NCBI GenBank assembly: GCA_019894655.1
Contig: JAGXNZ010000065.1
Location: forward strand, 1-10,468
Reading direction: 5' to 3'
From: Promethearchaeota archaeon
GTDB lineage: Archaea > Asgardarchaeota > Lokiarchaeia > Sigynarchaeales > SOKP01
DNA: 10,468 nucleotides
In this document: piece by piece, positions 1 to 7,073 of the stretch
How the letters are laid out: every line of letters begins with the position of its first letter
Position numbering within the stretch: the stretch's first letter is position 1
The notes under the pieces: model-generated
Database searches by the model: none
Told to the model about the DNA's origin: nothing
What the model saw: the letters and a program-made list of their open reading frames with translations, nothing else
Made by a program: the position numbers and the translations under genes

Positions 1-11
1 GATTTGGTGGA

Positions 12-653
12 ATGCCGTTAACTATTCTTTTAAAGATTATATCGTTTCTGGGAAGAGAGACATTATGGATGTTGTTAATAGTTTTTTACTTATTCATCTT
101 TTACGATTCCTTTTTGTTTTCAAACATTTCGACTGTTTTTTTAATCGGCGTATTATTTATTGCCCCTATAAAAAAACTCATAAATAGAGATAGACCTTTT
201 GAAGCATTAAAAAATATTGAAGCACTCGAGAGAGAACCAACCTCTAGAAGTTTTCCATCTTGGCATTCATATAATGTAGCGTCTCAGGGGCTTTTATTTG
301 CTTTACTGCTAAATTCACCAATGATGGTAATTATTGTTGCAGTAATTTTGATAGTGGTTTCTTTTTCTAGAATTCAATTAGGAGTTCATTACCCTACTGA
401 TGTTATTTGCGGTGCTTTCATAGGTATTTTAGGTTTTTTAATAGCGAGAACTGTTTTAGCTCCTCTTTTAAATAGTATGTTAAATTTTTTTGAGCATTTT
501 AATGCATGGAATATTTACAGACAAGTGATTAATCCCCTACTGCTTGAAAATATATTTTATCTAATGTTAGTTGTAGGGTTGTTAAGTATAATCATTTACT
601 TAGCTATTTATAAATGGATTACGGAAATATACAATAAATCAAAAAAGGCTTAG
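12..653 (+). CDS. PAP2-superfamily membrane phosphatase (possible 5' partial)
   Basis: Integral membrane acid phosphatase of the PAP2 (phosphatidic acid phosphatase type 2) superfamily. Such enzymes remove phosphate from lipid phosphates or polyprenyl diphosphates at the membrane surface. All three signature motifs are visible: K-x6-RP (K54 to R61-P62), PSWHS (82-86, with His85 as expected catalytic acid) and SR-x5-H-x3-D (S119-R120, H126, D130). The usual PSGH glycine is Trp84, an unusual but tolerated position. Hydrophobic segments lie at about 20-32, 41-52, 92-116, 131-152 and 180-200. The frame stays open to the left window edge and a GGTGG lies only one base before the ATG, too close for a normal ribosome site, so the true start could be upstream. 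The substrate cannot be told from sequence; an undecaprenyl/dolichyl diphosphate or archaeal lipid phosphate is an inference. The gene converges with the GTPase gene 54 bp away. Confidence 0.88.
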   Translation: MPLTILLKIISFLGRETLWMLLIVFYLFIFYDSFLFSNISTVFLIGVLFIAPIKKLINRDRPFEALKNIEALEREPTSRSFPSWHSYNVASQGLLFALLLNSPMMVIIVAVILIVVSFSRIQLGVHYPTDVICGAFIGILGFLIARTVLAPLLNSMLNFFEHFNAWNIYRQVINPLLLENIFYLMLVVGLLSIIIYLAIYKWITEIYNKSKKA

Positions 654-697
654 CTTTTGAATAAAAGACATATATCGAGCATTATTCGCAAGTTTGT

Positions 698-706
698 AAA
701 AAAAAA
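698..706 (-). terminator. U-rich terminator of the Rag-like GTPase gene
   Basis: A run of nine A on the plus strand gives nine U in the minus-strand transcript, starting one base after the TAG stop codon of the GTPase gene. Archaeal RNA polymerase terminates on such U-rich tracts without needing a hairpin. The plus-strand gene on the other side of the gap has no comparable T run. Confidence 0.5.
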
Positions 707-707
707 T

Positions 708-1958
708 CTATAAGTTTAACTTTTTCTTTTTCTCGAACAACTGCTTTAACTCGTCAAGAACTTTTAACCTTGTATCTCCAGGCCTACCGGAAGCTGAAGC
801 TTGGTTAGGTGGTGATAGTCCTATGGGAATACCACTCTGAGCCATTTGAAATGCACCGCTTTCGATGGCTCTCATTCTATGATCTAACTCGGATAATTGC
901 CTTGAAAGGCTTTCAGACAGTCGAATAACAGCATTCATAGTTTCTTCTAAAGTCTTTCCTAATCCCTCTACCTTCCTTAATGTTGGATTAGTTAAGGAGT
1001 CGGTTGATTTCATTACATCTTTAATATATTTAGAAAACTCGGGTTCGTTAGTAATTAAAGAGTAGATTGATGTTAGATAAGCTTCGTAATCGTATCCAAA
1101 AGAAGTTAATGCTTGGTTTAAATTATCTTTCAGAAGTTCGATGTTAAGAAGCGTTTCAGGATCATACTTTAAATCTGGGTCGAATTTATGTATATATATT
1201 AATACAAATGGATTTTCTTCTAAAATCGTGAGTGTTTTTAAGATTTGTTCGAAGTATTCAAAAGATTCTGGAAACCTCTCAGAATCTTGTAAATCAATGA
1301 CGTAAATTAATAAATCAACTTGAAAAAAGTATTGTTCTGGATTTTTTAAGTATTTATCTCGGTACAATTTTTGCCCGCCAAAATCCCAGATAAACAAATC
1401 TAAATCAGAATTTTCTGTTTCGATATGGCGACGATCAACTCCTTTAGTTGGTGTTAAGTTTGCCAAATCGGTAATCCCTAAGCGACCTCCGAATTTATTT
1501 AATATTGCAGTTTTTCCTGCATTGTCTAATCCAATAACGATTACTTTTTGTGCTGATTTCTTTACGATTTCATCTTCATCGGTTAAATTTGTTATTATGG
1601 AACTAATTATGATTGCTTTCTTTACAGCTTTTTCTAGTTCTGGATTCTCTGCTTTAATTGTAGTAACTTTTCTGGCAAACTCTTTCTGTAATTCAGTCAC
1701 TTCGAGAGGATCTTTTGTTTCTCCAAAAATCTTAAAATTTTCAAACGGATTCTCCCTATTTAATTTGGAAATTTCTTCAATATTGGATATTTTCAGAAGG
1801 TTTTTTAAAATTTTAGCATCGCTTTTAGAAATAAATTTATAAGAGTGAACGGGTAGTTTTTTTATTTCCTCAAAGGTTTTGAATTTATCAATTTTATTTG
1901 CTTTTGGATCCAAAAATTTCGAAAATAATTTAACAATTTTAGAGATATCAACTGACAT
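708..1958 (-). CDS. Arf/Rag-like small GTPase with N- and C-terminal extensions
   Basis: GTP-binding protein of 416 residues with one G domain at about 137-318. G1 is GLDNAGKT (143-150), as in Arf/Sar proteins. G2 is the PT at 170-171. G3 is WDFGGQ (191-196) and keeps the glutamine. G4 is HKFD (257-260) and G5 is TSIY (296-299). The HK-x-D and TSI(W/Y) forms, and the segment at 213-222 (VDLLIYVIDL), resemble Rag/Gtr GTPases more than Arf, where G4 is NKxD. The N-terminal 130 residues are helical and contain a helix-hairpin-helix-like stretch (about 47-66). The tail has a predicted coiled coil (about 335-370), a Ser/Pro/Gly linker (375-396) and a basic amphipathic end. No roadblock domain, which Rag proteins carry C-terminally, is evident. 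A cytosolic switch role is expected; partners are unknown. No clear Shine-Dalgarno precedes the ATG. Confidence 0.87.
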   Translation of the reverse strand: MSVDISKIVKLFSKFLDPKANKIDKFKTFEEIKKLPVHSYKFISKSDAKILKNLLKISNIEEISKLNRENPFENFKIFGETKDPLEVTELQKEFARKVTTIKAENPELEKAVKKAIIISSIITNLTDEDEIVKKSAQKVIVIGLDNAGKTAILNKFGGRLGITDLANLTPTKGVDRRHIETENSDLDLFIWDFGGQKLYRDKYLKNPEQYFFQVDLLIYVIDLQDSERFPESFEYFEQILKTLTILEENPFVLIYIHKFDPDLKYDPETLLNIELLKDNLNQALTSFGYDYEAYLTSIYSLITNEPEFSKYIKDVMKSTDSLTNPTLRKVEGLGKTLEETMNAVIRLSESLSRQLSELDHRMRAIESGAFQMAQSGIPIGLSPPNQASASGRPGDTRLKVLDELKQLFEKKKKLNL

Positions 1959-2178
1959 TTTATTAGGATCTATCTTAGTTATTAGTTATTATTGAGAGAG
2001 TGTTTAATAAAATAATTAATTTTACTAGTCTTTTAAGATAATAGTTAAATAGATTAAGATTTAAATCTTCACTACCGCTATTAAATTGGCATAATTAAGA
2101 TTTAAATATGTGTTTTCTTTTAAATAGTACACTGAGACTGAATGATCCAAATAATTTTATTTATATTAACTGGTTGAT
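1959..2178. promoter_or_regulatory. Divergent intergenic promoter region (GTPase / TFB)
   Basis: This very AT-rich 220-bp stretch must hold the start sites of both divergent genes. For TFB, TTTAAATA boxes lie at 2119-2126 and 2101-2108; the nearer would place transcription start near 2150 and leave a leader of about 30 bases. For the GTPase gene a weak minus-strand TTTATTAAA lies at 2003-2011, giving a leader of roughly 20 bases. The region also contains a 14-bp palindrome and a 14-bp direct repeat, listed separately. A GGTTGAT directly abuts the TFB ATG, which is too close for a standard ribosome site. Confidence 0.45.
2053..2107. repeat. 14-bp direct repeat and overlapping palindrome upstream of TFB
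   Basis: ATTAAGATTTAAAT occurs perfectly at 2053-2066 and 2094-2107, starts 41 bp apart, which is close to four helical turns. The first copy extends into the perfect palindrome AAGATTTAAATCTT at 2056-2069, and the second overlaps a TATA-like TTTAAATA at 2101-2108. A pair of operator sites, or a duplicated promoter, is possible. The sequence is AT-rich, so some repetition is expected by chance. Confidence 0.45.
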
Positions 2179-3093
2179 ATGCCGTCAAATTTCGAAGACA
2201 ATGGATTTTTCGATGAAAAGGAAGAAGAGTCTTGTTGTGACTCTCCCAAGATCAGTGAGGAAGATGGATTCTACGTGTGTTTGAATTGTGGTTCAGCGTA
2301 TGGCAGAATCCTTGATGATTCTCCTCGTAGAGCGTTCACACAAGAAGAAATCCAAAAAAGAAAAAGTAATGAAAGAGTTTACAGCCCAATTGGCCCAAGA
2401 ACGATAATTCGAGGTAGTAGAGATGCTCGTGGAACCTTATTAAGCCCGAAATATAAATCAAAATTTAATAGACTTGCAAAAATCCATCGATCTTTAACTA
2501 CAAGTTATGAAAGGAACCTATGGATAGCTTTGCCTAATTTGCAACGCTTGCAAAAAAGACTGAGTATCCCAGATACTGTAGCTGAAGACGCGCTGAGAAT
2601 TTATACCCAGACTGTGAAAAAGAAGCTCACAATGGGAAGAAGTATTGACACTTTACTCTCCGCTTCAATATTTTGCGCTTTACGTGTCCATGGAATTCCA
2701 AGAACTATAGAGGAAATTACAAAAGTCGCTCAAATTCCGAAAAAAAAAGTAATTAAAAGTTATCGCCTAATTCTAATGGAAGTCTTACCTAATTTAAATT
2801 TAAAAGTTCAGCATTTTGGACCCTCTCGTTATGTAGACAAATTTAACGACGAATTGAAATTGTCTATGCAATGCCGTAATACTGCTGTTAAAATAATAGA
2901 GAACGCAAATGAGAGCGGGTTTAACTCTGCTGGTAAAGACCCTAAAGGAATTGCTGCTGCCGCGATCTATATCGGGTCGAAAATTTGTAGTGAAAACCGA
3001 ACACAGAAAGAAATAAGTCGCTTAGCGACAGTTACGGAGGTCACCTTGCGCATGCGAGTTAAAGATCTTATGAAATATGCTAATATGGTATAA
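2179..3093 (+). CDS. tfb: Transcription initiation factor IIB (TFB)
   Basis: Archaeal homologue of eukaryotic TFIIB. It binds the TBP-TATA complex, contacts the BRE upstream of the TATA box and recruits RNA polymerase. The order is as expected: zinc ribbon (about 19-37), a B-reader/linker with a GPRT...DARG stretch (about 72-86), first cyclin repeat (about 110-204) and second cyclin repeat (about 210-304). The C-terminal helix-turn-helix (about 275-297, TQKEISRLATVTEVTLRMRV) matches the BRE-recognition part of the family. The 304-residue length is typical. The zinc ribbon is odd: the second CxxC (C34, C37) is intact, but the first pair is adjacent (C19-C20) instead of spaced by two residues. 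Asgard genomes often carry several TFBs, so this may be one paralogue. ATG is chosen as the first in-frame start with a TATA box at a sensible distance. Confidence 0.95.
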   Translation: MPSNFEDNGFFDEKEEESCCDSPKISEEDGFYVCLNCGSAYGRILDDSPRRAFTQEEIQKRKSNERVYSPIGPRTIIRGSRDARGTLLSPKYKSKFNRLAKIHRSLTTSYERNLWIALPNLQRLQKRLSIPDTVAEDALRIYTQTVKKKLTMGRSIDTLLSASIFCALRVHGIPRTIEEITKVAQIPKKKVIKSYRLILMEVLPNLNLKVQHFGPSRYVDKFNDELKLSMQCRNTAVKIIENANESGFNSAGKDPKGIAAAAIYIGSKICSENRTQKEISRLATVTEVTLRMRVKDLMKYANMV

Positions 3094-3115
3094 AGATTTA
3101 ATTTCATTCCTCTTT

Positions 3116-6100
3116 CTACCAATTATCAATTAGATTTTTTTCCTCTTCAAAAAGCGGCAAAATTTCTAATATTTCTTTTATAGTTGGTAAGTATTTTTCT
3201 ACATTATAAGATATTACATTAAGTAAAAATTCAATACAACGAATTGGGTAAGTATCTTCTAAAAGCTTCTTATTCAGTCCTAACGAAGAAAGATAACTAT
3301 TAATATTAGTCCTAATCTCTGCTAAAGGTTGCTTAGCTATGAGTAACGCTAAACCATGCAACAGTACCATCAAGGAACCACTTTCAAAGTTTTTTCTTTT
3401 TGAAAGCGTGTAGGCTAATTTAAGATACTCCATTCCAGCATCTTTGAAGGCGTTTTTATTAAGAAGTGTTACTACATCAGTATAGATTCGGTTTTTCATT
3501 AGAGTCCTCTTTTTTAGATGTTCTTGTTTTTCACGCCGAACATCGGGCATTTTTTTTTGTATTATACCGAACATTTGGTCTAGTTGTATGTTGAATTGTT
3601 TTTGTTTCGCTAGCTCTTCTCTTGATAATTTTACTTCTTCTATTTCACGCTTTTGTTCCTCAGGGAAAAGACTTTTTAATAAGTTTGTTTCACATTCAAA
3701 TAGTACTAGTTTATCTGTTAAACTACTGATACCTAAGTCGACTAGCTCGTCTTCTTTTTTTTCCAACGCAAAAAGAAGTTCACTTAAGATTTGAATCTCG
3801 GGTAAGTTTTCAAATTCTTTTTTATATTTCGAATATCTTGTTAATATTTCATTTAAATACGATTTAGCTAAGGAAACATTTTTGTTTTTTACCATAATAA
3901 CAGTTGTAATTATAAGACTTACGGCAGCTTGTTTAAAAAATCCTTTATCTAATAATTTTGAAATCGTGTCATCATATTCATCACCAGCTACTTTTAATTT
4001 TCCATTACACAAATCCTCGTAAGATATTTTCCAGTATTGATTTTTCATTAGTTTCCTTTTAGCAATATCTCTCTTGTCTTTGGTAATCTGTTCTTTTAAT
4101 TCTTGAATAATTTTTAATTTTTTCTCCTTTTCAGCGATCTTGTGTTCATTATCTTCGGTATCAGTCGGTTTTTTTGATTTATCCAACAATTCATAGAGTA
4201 GATCCAATTCCTCCTCAAATAGTGCTAAATTTTCAACATATTGTAGTGCTTCTTTAAATTTAATAACATCTCCCAACTTTTCGATTTCGATGATATATTC
4301 AAGTAATGTAACTGGAAAAGTTTCTGAAAAGGATTTTTTTAAGCTACTTAAGCTATTTTTTATTTCGTCTAAGGATTTTTCAAACTCTTCAATCCTTTTT
4401 AATTTGTAATGAATCAAAAAACTAACAGCTAAAGAAATTCCAACTAAGTTAAGCCTTTTTCTGCCTAAGAAAAACTTAATGCGCGCTTTGCACTCTTTCA
4501 ATGCTCCTTCCAAATCGTTATCTCTTAAAAATTTAAGTCCTTTATCATAGAGGGATCTTCTAAGACCGTTCCTCTCTTTAAATTCAGCTTTTTTGTCTTG
4601 CTGCGCTTCCCGGGCTCTATTTTTAATAATCGACTCTCTTTCTTTTAACTTTTTTTCATCGTAGTCCTTTTGAGCCTTCTCGACTACAATAACATTTTTC
4701 TCTGATTCCGCTTTTTGTATCTTCTCATTTAGTTTTTTTTTTAGCGATTTATCTTTAATTATGTCAGTAAGAGCGTGAGCGATAGAAAATTTTCCTAATT
4801 TTAAGTAAATTTTGATGATTTTTTCATATACATTGTCAAAATTTTCTTCACGGTTATCTAAGTATGCATTCGAAAATTCGATAGCTTTGCTTATCAATCC
4901 CATAGTTAAATCAATTGCTTTTTTATCTTCAGTTTCGCTTACAATTCTAAACGCTTCAGATTTGATGTAATTAATAGAAAGTTCGGCTATTTCTTTAGAT
5001 TGATCGAATAATGACTGCTCTCTAAATATTGAAATAAAGAATATGAATACATTGAAGACTTCTTCAAAATCTTGTTCCTCCTCAAATTCTCTTAGTCTCA
5101 TTTTAATGAGGGCTAGTTTGTTTCTCAAGTATATTTTTCTCGTTTTATTTATTAGCTCATAATAGACTTTCGTAAATCTGTCGAAATTTTTACCAATTAA
5201 TAGAATGTCAATAACTTTTTTTAGCATTTGGTCTTGAATTTCTTCTCTACCAATAGTTCTCCAAAAATCTGCCTGAGATTTAACTAAATTAGCTGCTTTG
5301 AGGTATTCTCCTCTTTCAATTAACACATTAGAGGCTTTAATGGTTTTCACATTACTTTCGGCTATTATTTGTAATTCTTGTTCAATATAACTATTGAGAA
5401 TCGCTACATTTTCCCGTAGATGTTCTTTTTTTTGTTGTTTTAATAATTCCCTGTTTTCATCTTCCTTTTTGGAAATAACCTCAGTTAATTCCTCTTTTAA
5501 CTTCTTTGAATGAATTTCGTTTAGTAATGGCGAAGTATTTTCAAATTCAAGATTGTCTTTAAATAAATTAATTAATACTTCCAGTTCCTGATCATGATTT
5601 GGTAATTCTAAATCGTAAGTTCTGCACACACTTTTAATTTCAGAAAAATATCCGTTGGCGCTAAACCTATCCTCCTCTAAAATTTGTCTAGCAAGAAGCA
5701 ATTTTAAAACATCGATTAATTTTGTTACTAATTCGTGTAATTCCTCAGATAAGTTTCTTTTTTGATAGACATCTACAGATGTTCTTAATTGATCTCGTGC
5801 TAGTAATAATTTCTGTTCTTTTATCAAGAAATCAACCATCGCTAATATTTTTACAAGAAAGTCTTGCAAAATTTCTTGAGTCAAATCATGTGTCAAGTTT
5901 TTAATGATCTTAAAGAAATTTTCCACTTTACAAGCTGAAATCCAAGAAGTTATCGCTAATTTAAATGCTTCGTTTTTAAGCTCTTCGTCCTCATATTCTA
6001 AAGCAGCCCATTGAGCTGCAGCTTCGTATTGTCTTGCCGCTTCGTCAAATGTATGCTTATTGAATAATTTATTACCTTCTCGAATCATAGATTCGGCATG

Positions 6101-6865
6101 TAATCTCTTGAAATTCTCCGCTTTTTTTTTATCTACATTTTGGAGTATATTAGCGGCTTCCAAATATAAATTTACTTTTGAGAACAGAAAGGCTGCTTGT
6201 TCGCAAATTACGTAATATTCTTCTTTGTTAAAAATATCAGCAATCATAGCAGCTTTCTTAACAGCTTGAGCAGAATAGAAATAATATTCGGGTTTGGACT
6301 GTTTTTCTGCCTTTTTAAAGTATATGTTAGCGAGTTGAATATAAATGGGATACCTCATCCAAGCGTTCTCTATGTTTAGCGGGGAATCTCCAGAAATCAT
6401 TGCGATGCATAAACAATGCAAAACTTGGTGAAACTCTCTCGGGCGAACATTAACAAAAGCTTCAATATCAAAGTACTTTAGCCAAGAGTTTTCCAACATA
6501 TCATTGACGGATAGAGGAAAGGTTCCTTCAAGATCATAGTACATTATAACTATAGGTATATTTCGAGAAGTTTTTCTAATGTCGTGTAAAATAGAATTAA
6601 ATACTTCTTTCTCTTCGTTTTTCAAAGGATTTATAAAGTAGATAATACCATCAACAGTATTTATCAATTCGTCAAGATCAGTATTCTCAACATCAATTAT
6701 CGCATTGACTTCTAAATCGCAAGTATCCTCTAATATTTTTACTTCTTTATATAGCTCTAAGTATGGTCCTTTATTTTCGCCTTCTTCTCCGAATGCTCTA
6801 ATAGTGTAAAGGGCGATTGCTTCCCCGTCTAAGCCCAATATTAGAATTTTAAAGATGTAACGCAT
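3116..6865 (-). CDS. Giant alpha-solenoid protein with GTPase-like N-terminal domain and triple C-terminal module
   Basis: Protein of 1249 residues with no family I can name. Residues 1-165 look like a small-GTPase fold that has lost its active site: strand 1 leads into GLDGEAIA (11-18) where GLDxxGK[ST] would be, so the P-loop lysine is gone; DGIIYFIN (72-79) matches the strand before switch-distal helices, and IPIVIMYYDLEG (103-114) sits where IPxxIxxNKxDL would be. Residues 173-330 are paired amphipathic helices like SNAP/TPR repeats, with FDEAARQYEAAAQWA (273-287) the clearest. More helices follow to about 700. The last 490 residues hold three copies of a module of about 135 residues, joined by Lys/Glu-rich coiled coils. 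There is no signal peptide or membrane segment, so it is cytosolic. A scaffold or trafficking-adaptor role is an inference from fold only. Confidence 0.85.
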   Translation of the reverse strand: MRYIFKILILGLDGEAIALYTIRAFGEEGENKGPYLELYKEVKILEDTCDLEVNAIIDVENTDLDELINTVDGIIYFINPLKNEEKEVFNSILHDIRKTSRNIPIVIMYYDLEGTFPLSVNDMLENSWLKYFDIEAFVNVRPREFHQVLHCLCIAMISGDSPLNIENAWMRYPIYIQLANIYFKKAEKQSKPEYYFYSAQAVKKAAMIADIFNKEEYYVICEQAAFLFSKVNLYLEAANILQNVDKKKAENFKRLHAESMIREGNKLFNKHTFDEAARQYEAAAQWAALEYEDEELKNEAFKLAITSWISACKVENFFKIIKNLTHDLTQEILQDFLVKILAMVDFLIKEQKLLLARDQLRTSVDVYQKRNLSEELHELVTKLIDVLKLLLARQILEEDRFSANGYFSEIKSVCRTYDLELPNHDQELEVLINLFKDNLEFENTSPLLNEIHSKKLKEELTEVISKKEDENRELLKQQKKEHLRENVAILNSYIEQELQIIAESNVKTIKASNVLIERGEYLKAANLVKSQADFWRTIGREEIQDQMLKKVIDILLIGKNFDRFTKVYYELINKTRKIYLRNKLALIKMRLREFEEEQDFEEVFNVFIFFISIFREQSLFDQSKEIAELSINYIKSEAFRIVSETEDKKAIDLTMGLISKAIEFSNAYLDNREENFDNVYEKIIKIYLKLGKFSIAHALTDIIKDKSLKKKLNEKIQKAESEKNVIVVEKAQKDYDEKKLKERESIIKNRAREAQQDKKAEFKERNGLRRSLYDKGLKFLRDNDLEGALKECKARIKFFLGRKRLNLVGISLAVSFLIHYKLKRIEEFEKSLDEIKNSLSSLKKSFSETFPVTLLEYIIEIEKLGDVIKFKEALQYVENLALFEEELDLLYELLDKSKKPTDTEDNEHKIAEKEKKLKIIQELKEQITKDKRDIAKRKLMKNQYWKISYEDLCNGKLKVAGDEYDDTISKLLDKGFFKQAAVSLIITTVIMVKNKNVSLAKSYLNEILTRYSKYKKEFENLPEIQILSELLFALEKKEDELVDLGISSLTDKLVLFECETNLLKSLFPEEQKREIEEVKLSREELAKQKQFNIQLDQMFGIIQKKMPDVRREKQEHLKKRTLMKNRIYTDVVTLLNKNAFKDAGMEYLKLAYTLSKRKNFESGSLMVLLHGLALLIAKQPLAEIRTNINSYLSSLGLNKKLLEDTYPIRCIEFLLNVISYNVEKYLPTIKEILEILPLFEEEKNLIDNW
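3125..4579 (-). repeat. Three tandem ~135-residue modules encoded in the solenoid gene
   Basis: The copies are residues 763-895 (4181-4579), 934-1068 (3662-4066) and 1115-1247 (3125-3523). Each begins with a basic helix (LRRSLYDKG, RKLMKNQYW, RTLMKNRIY), continues with an LL/FL-x5-F/L-x3-A helix, and ends with the same signature: LALFEEELDLL, LVLFECETNLL and LPLFEEEKNLI. Copies 1 and 3 also share a TFPVTLLEYII / TYPIRCIEFLL stretch. Linkers of about 40-50 residues between copies are rich in Lys and Glu and should form coiled coils. The copies are diverged at DNA level, so the duplication is old. Confidence 0.7.
3135..3141 (+). terminator. Possible T-run terminator for TFB inside the convergent gene's 3' end
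   Basis: Seven T on the plus strand lie about 42 bases after the TFB stop, inside the last codons of the convergent solenoid gene. Only 22 bp separate the two stop codons, so the two transcripts probably overlap at their 3' ends. T tracts are common in this AT-rich sequence, so the call is weak. Confidence 0.28.
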
Positions 6866-6892
6866 AGGATTTATTTTATGAAGTTTATTTAG

Positions 6893-6900
6893 TATTTAAA
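6893..6900 (-). promoter_or_regulatory. TATA box of the solenoid gene, short or absent leader
   Basis: A TTTAAATA on the minus strand lies 28-35 bases upstream of the ATG. With the usual archaeal spacing of about 25 bases from box centre to start site, transcription would begin within a few bases of the start codon. No Shine-Dalgarno is seen in front of the ATG, which fits a leaderless or nearly leaderless mRNA. Confidence 0.5.
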
Positions 6901-7027
6901 ACTAATATAATTATAAAACATTTTTCCATATTATATACTTACTTTTTTCGTACCAGACGCAAGACTAGTAAAATTTTAAGAAAGTTAAAAAATTTTCAAT
7001 ATTTTACTTTAGTAGTTCAAGAAGAAT

Positions 7028-7068
7028 TTTAATTTACGAAGGTAATATTAATTAAATTTGCTGGGGAT
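7028..7068 (+). promoter_or_regulatory. Candidate promoter and ribosome site of the first paralogue
   Basis: TTTAATTTA at 7028-7036, preceded by purine-rich GAAGAA that could serve as BRE, would place transcription start near 7058. GGGGAT at 7063-7068 differs by one base from the archaeal GGTGAT ribosome site and is spaced five bases from the TTG start codon. The rest of the 208-bp divergent gap is AT-rich with no other clear signal. Confidence 0.35.
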
Positions 7069-7073
7069 TTTCT

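Noticed and set aside
654..667. CTTTT...AAAAG inverted repeat after the PAP2 gene, considered as a hairpin terminator.
   Set aside because: Arms of only five A/T-rich pairs with no T run after it on the plus strand; too weak.
1522..1842. 106-codon plus-strand frame inside the GTPase gene.
   Set aside because: It lies wholly antisense to a gene with clear GTPase motifs, is hydrophobic/Ser-Phe-rich as expected of a shadow, and has no start signals.
3588..3794. Plus-strand frame opposite the solenoid gene, with similar ones at 5722-5904 and 6197-6379.
   Set aside because: All are antisense shadows rich in Phe, Ser and Leu, arising from Lys/Glu-rich coding on the other strand.
6950..7010. AAAATTTT-type repeats in the divergent gap, considered as an operator.
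   Set aside because: Low-complexity AT sequence; the symmetry is expected by chance at this composition.
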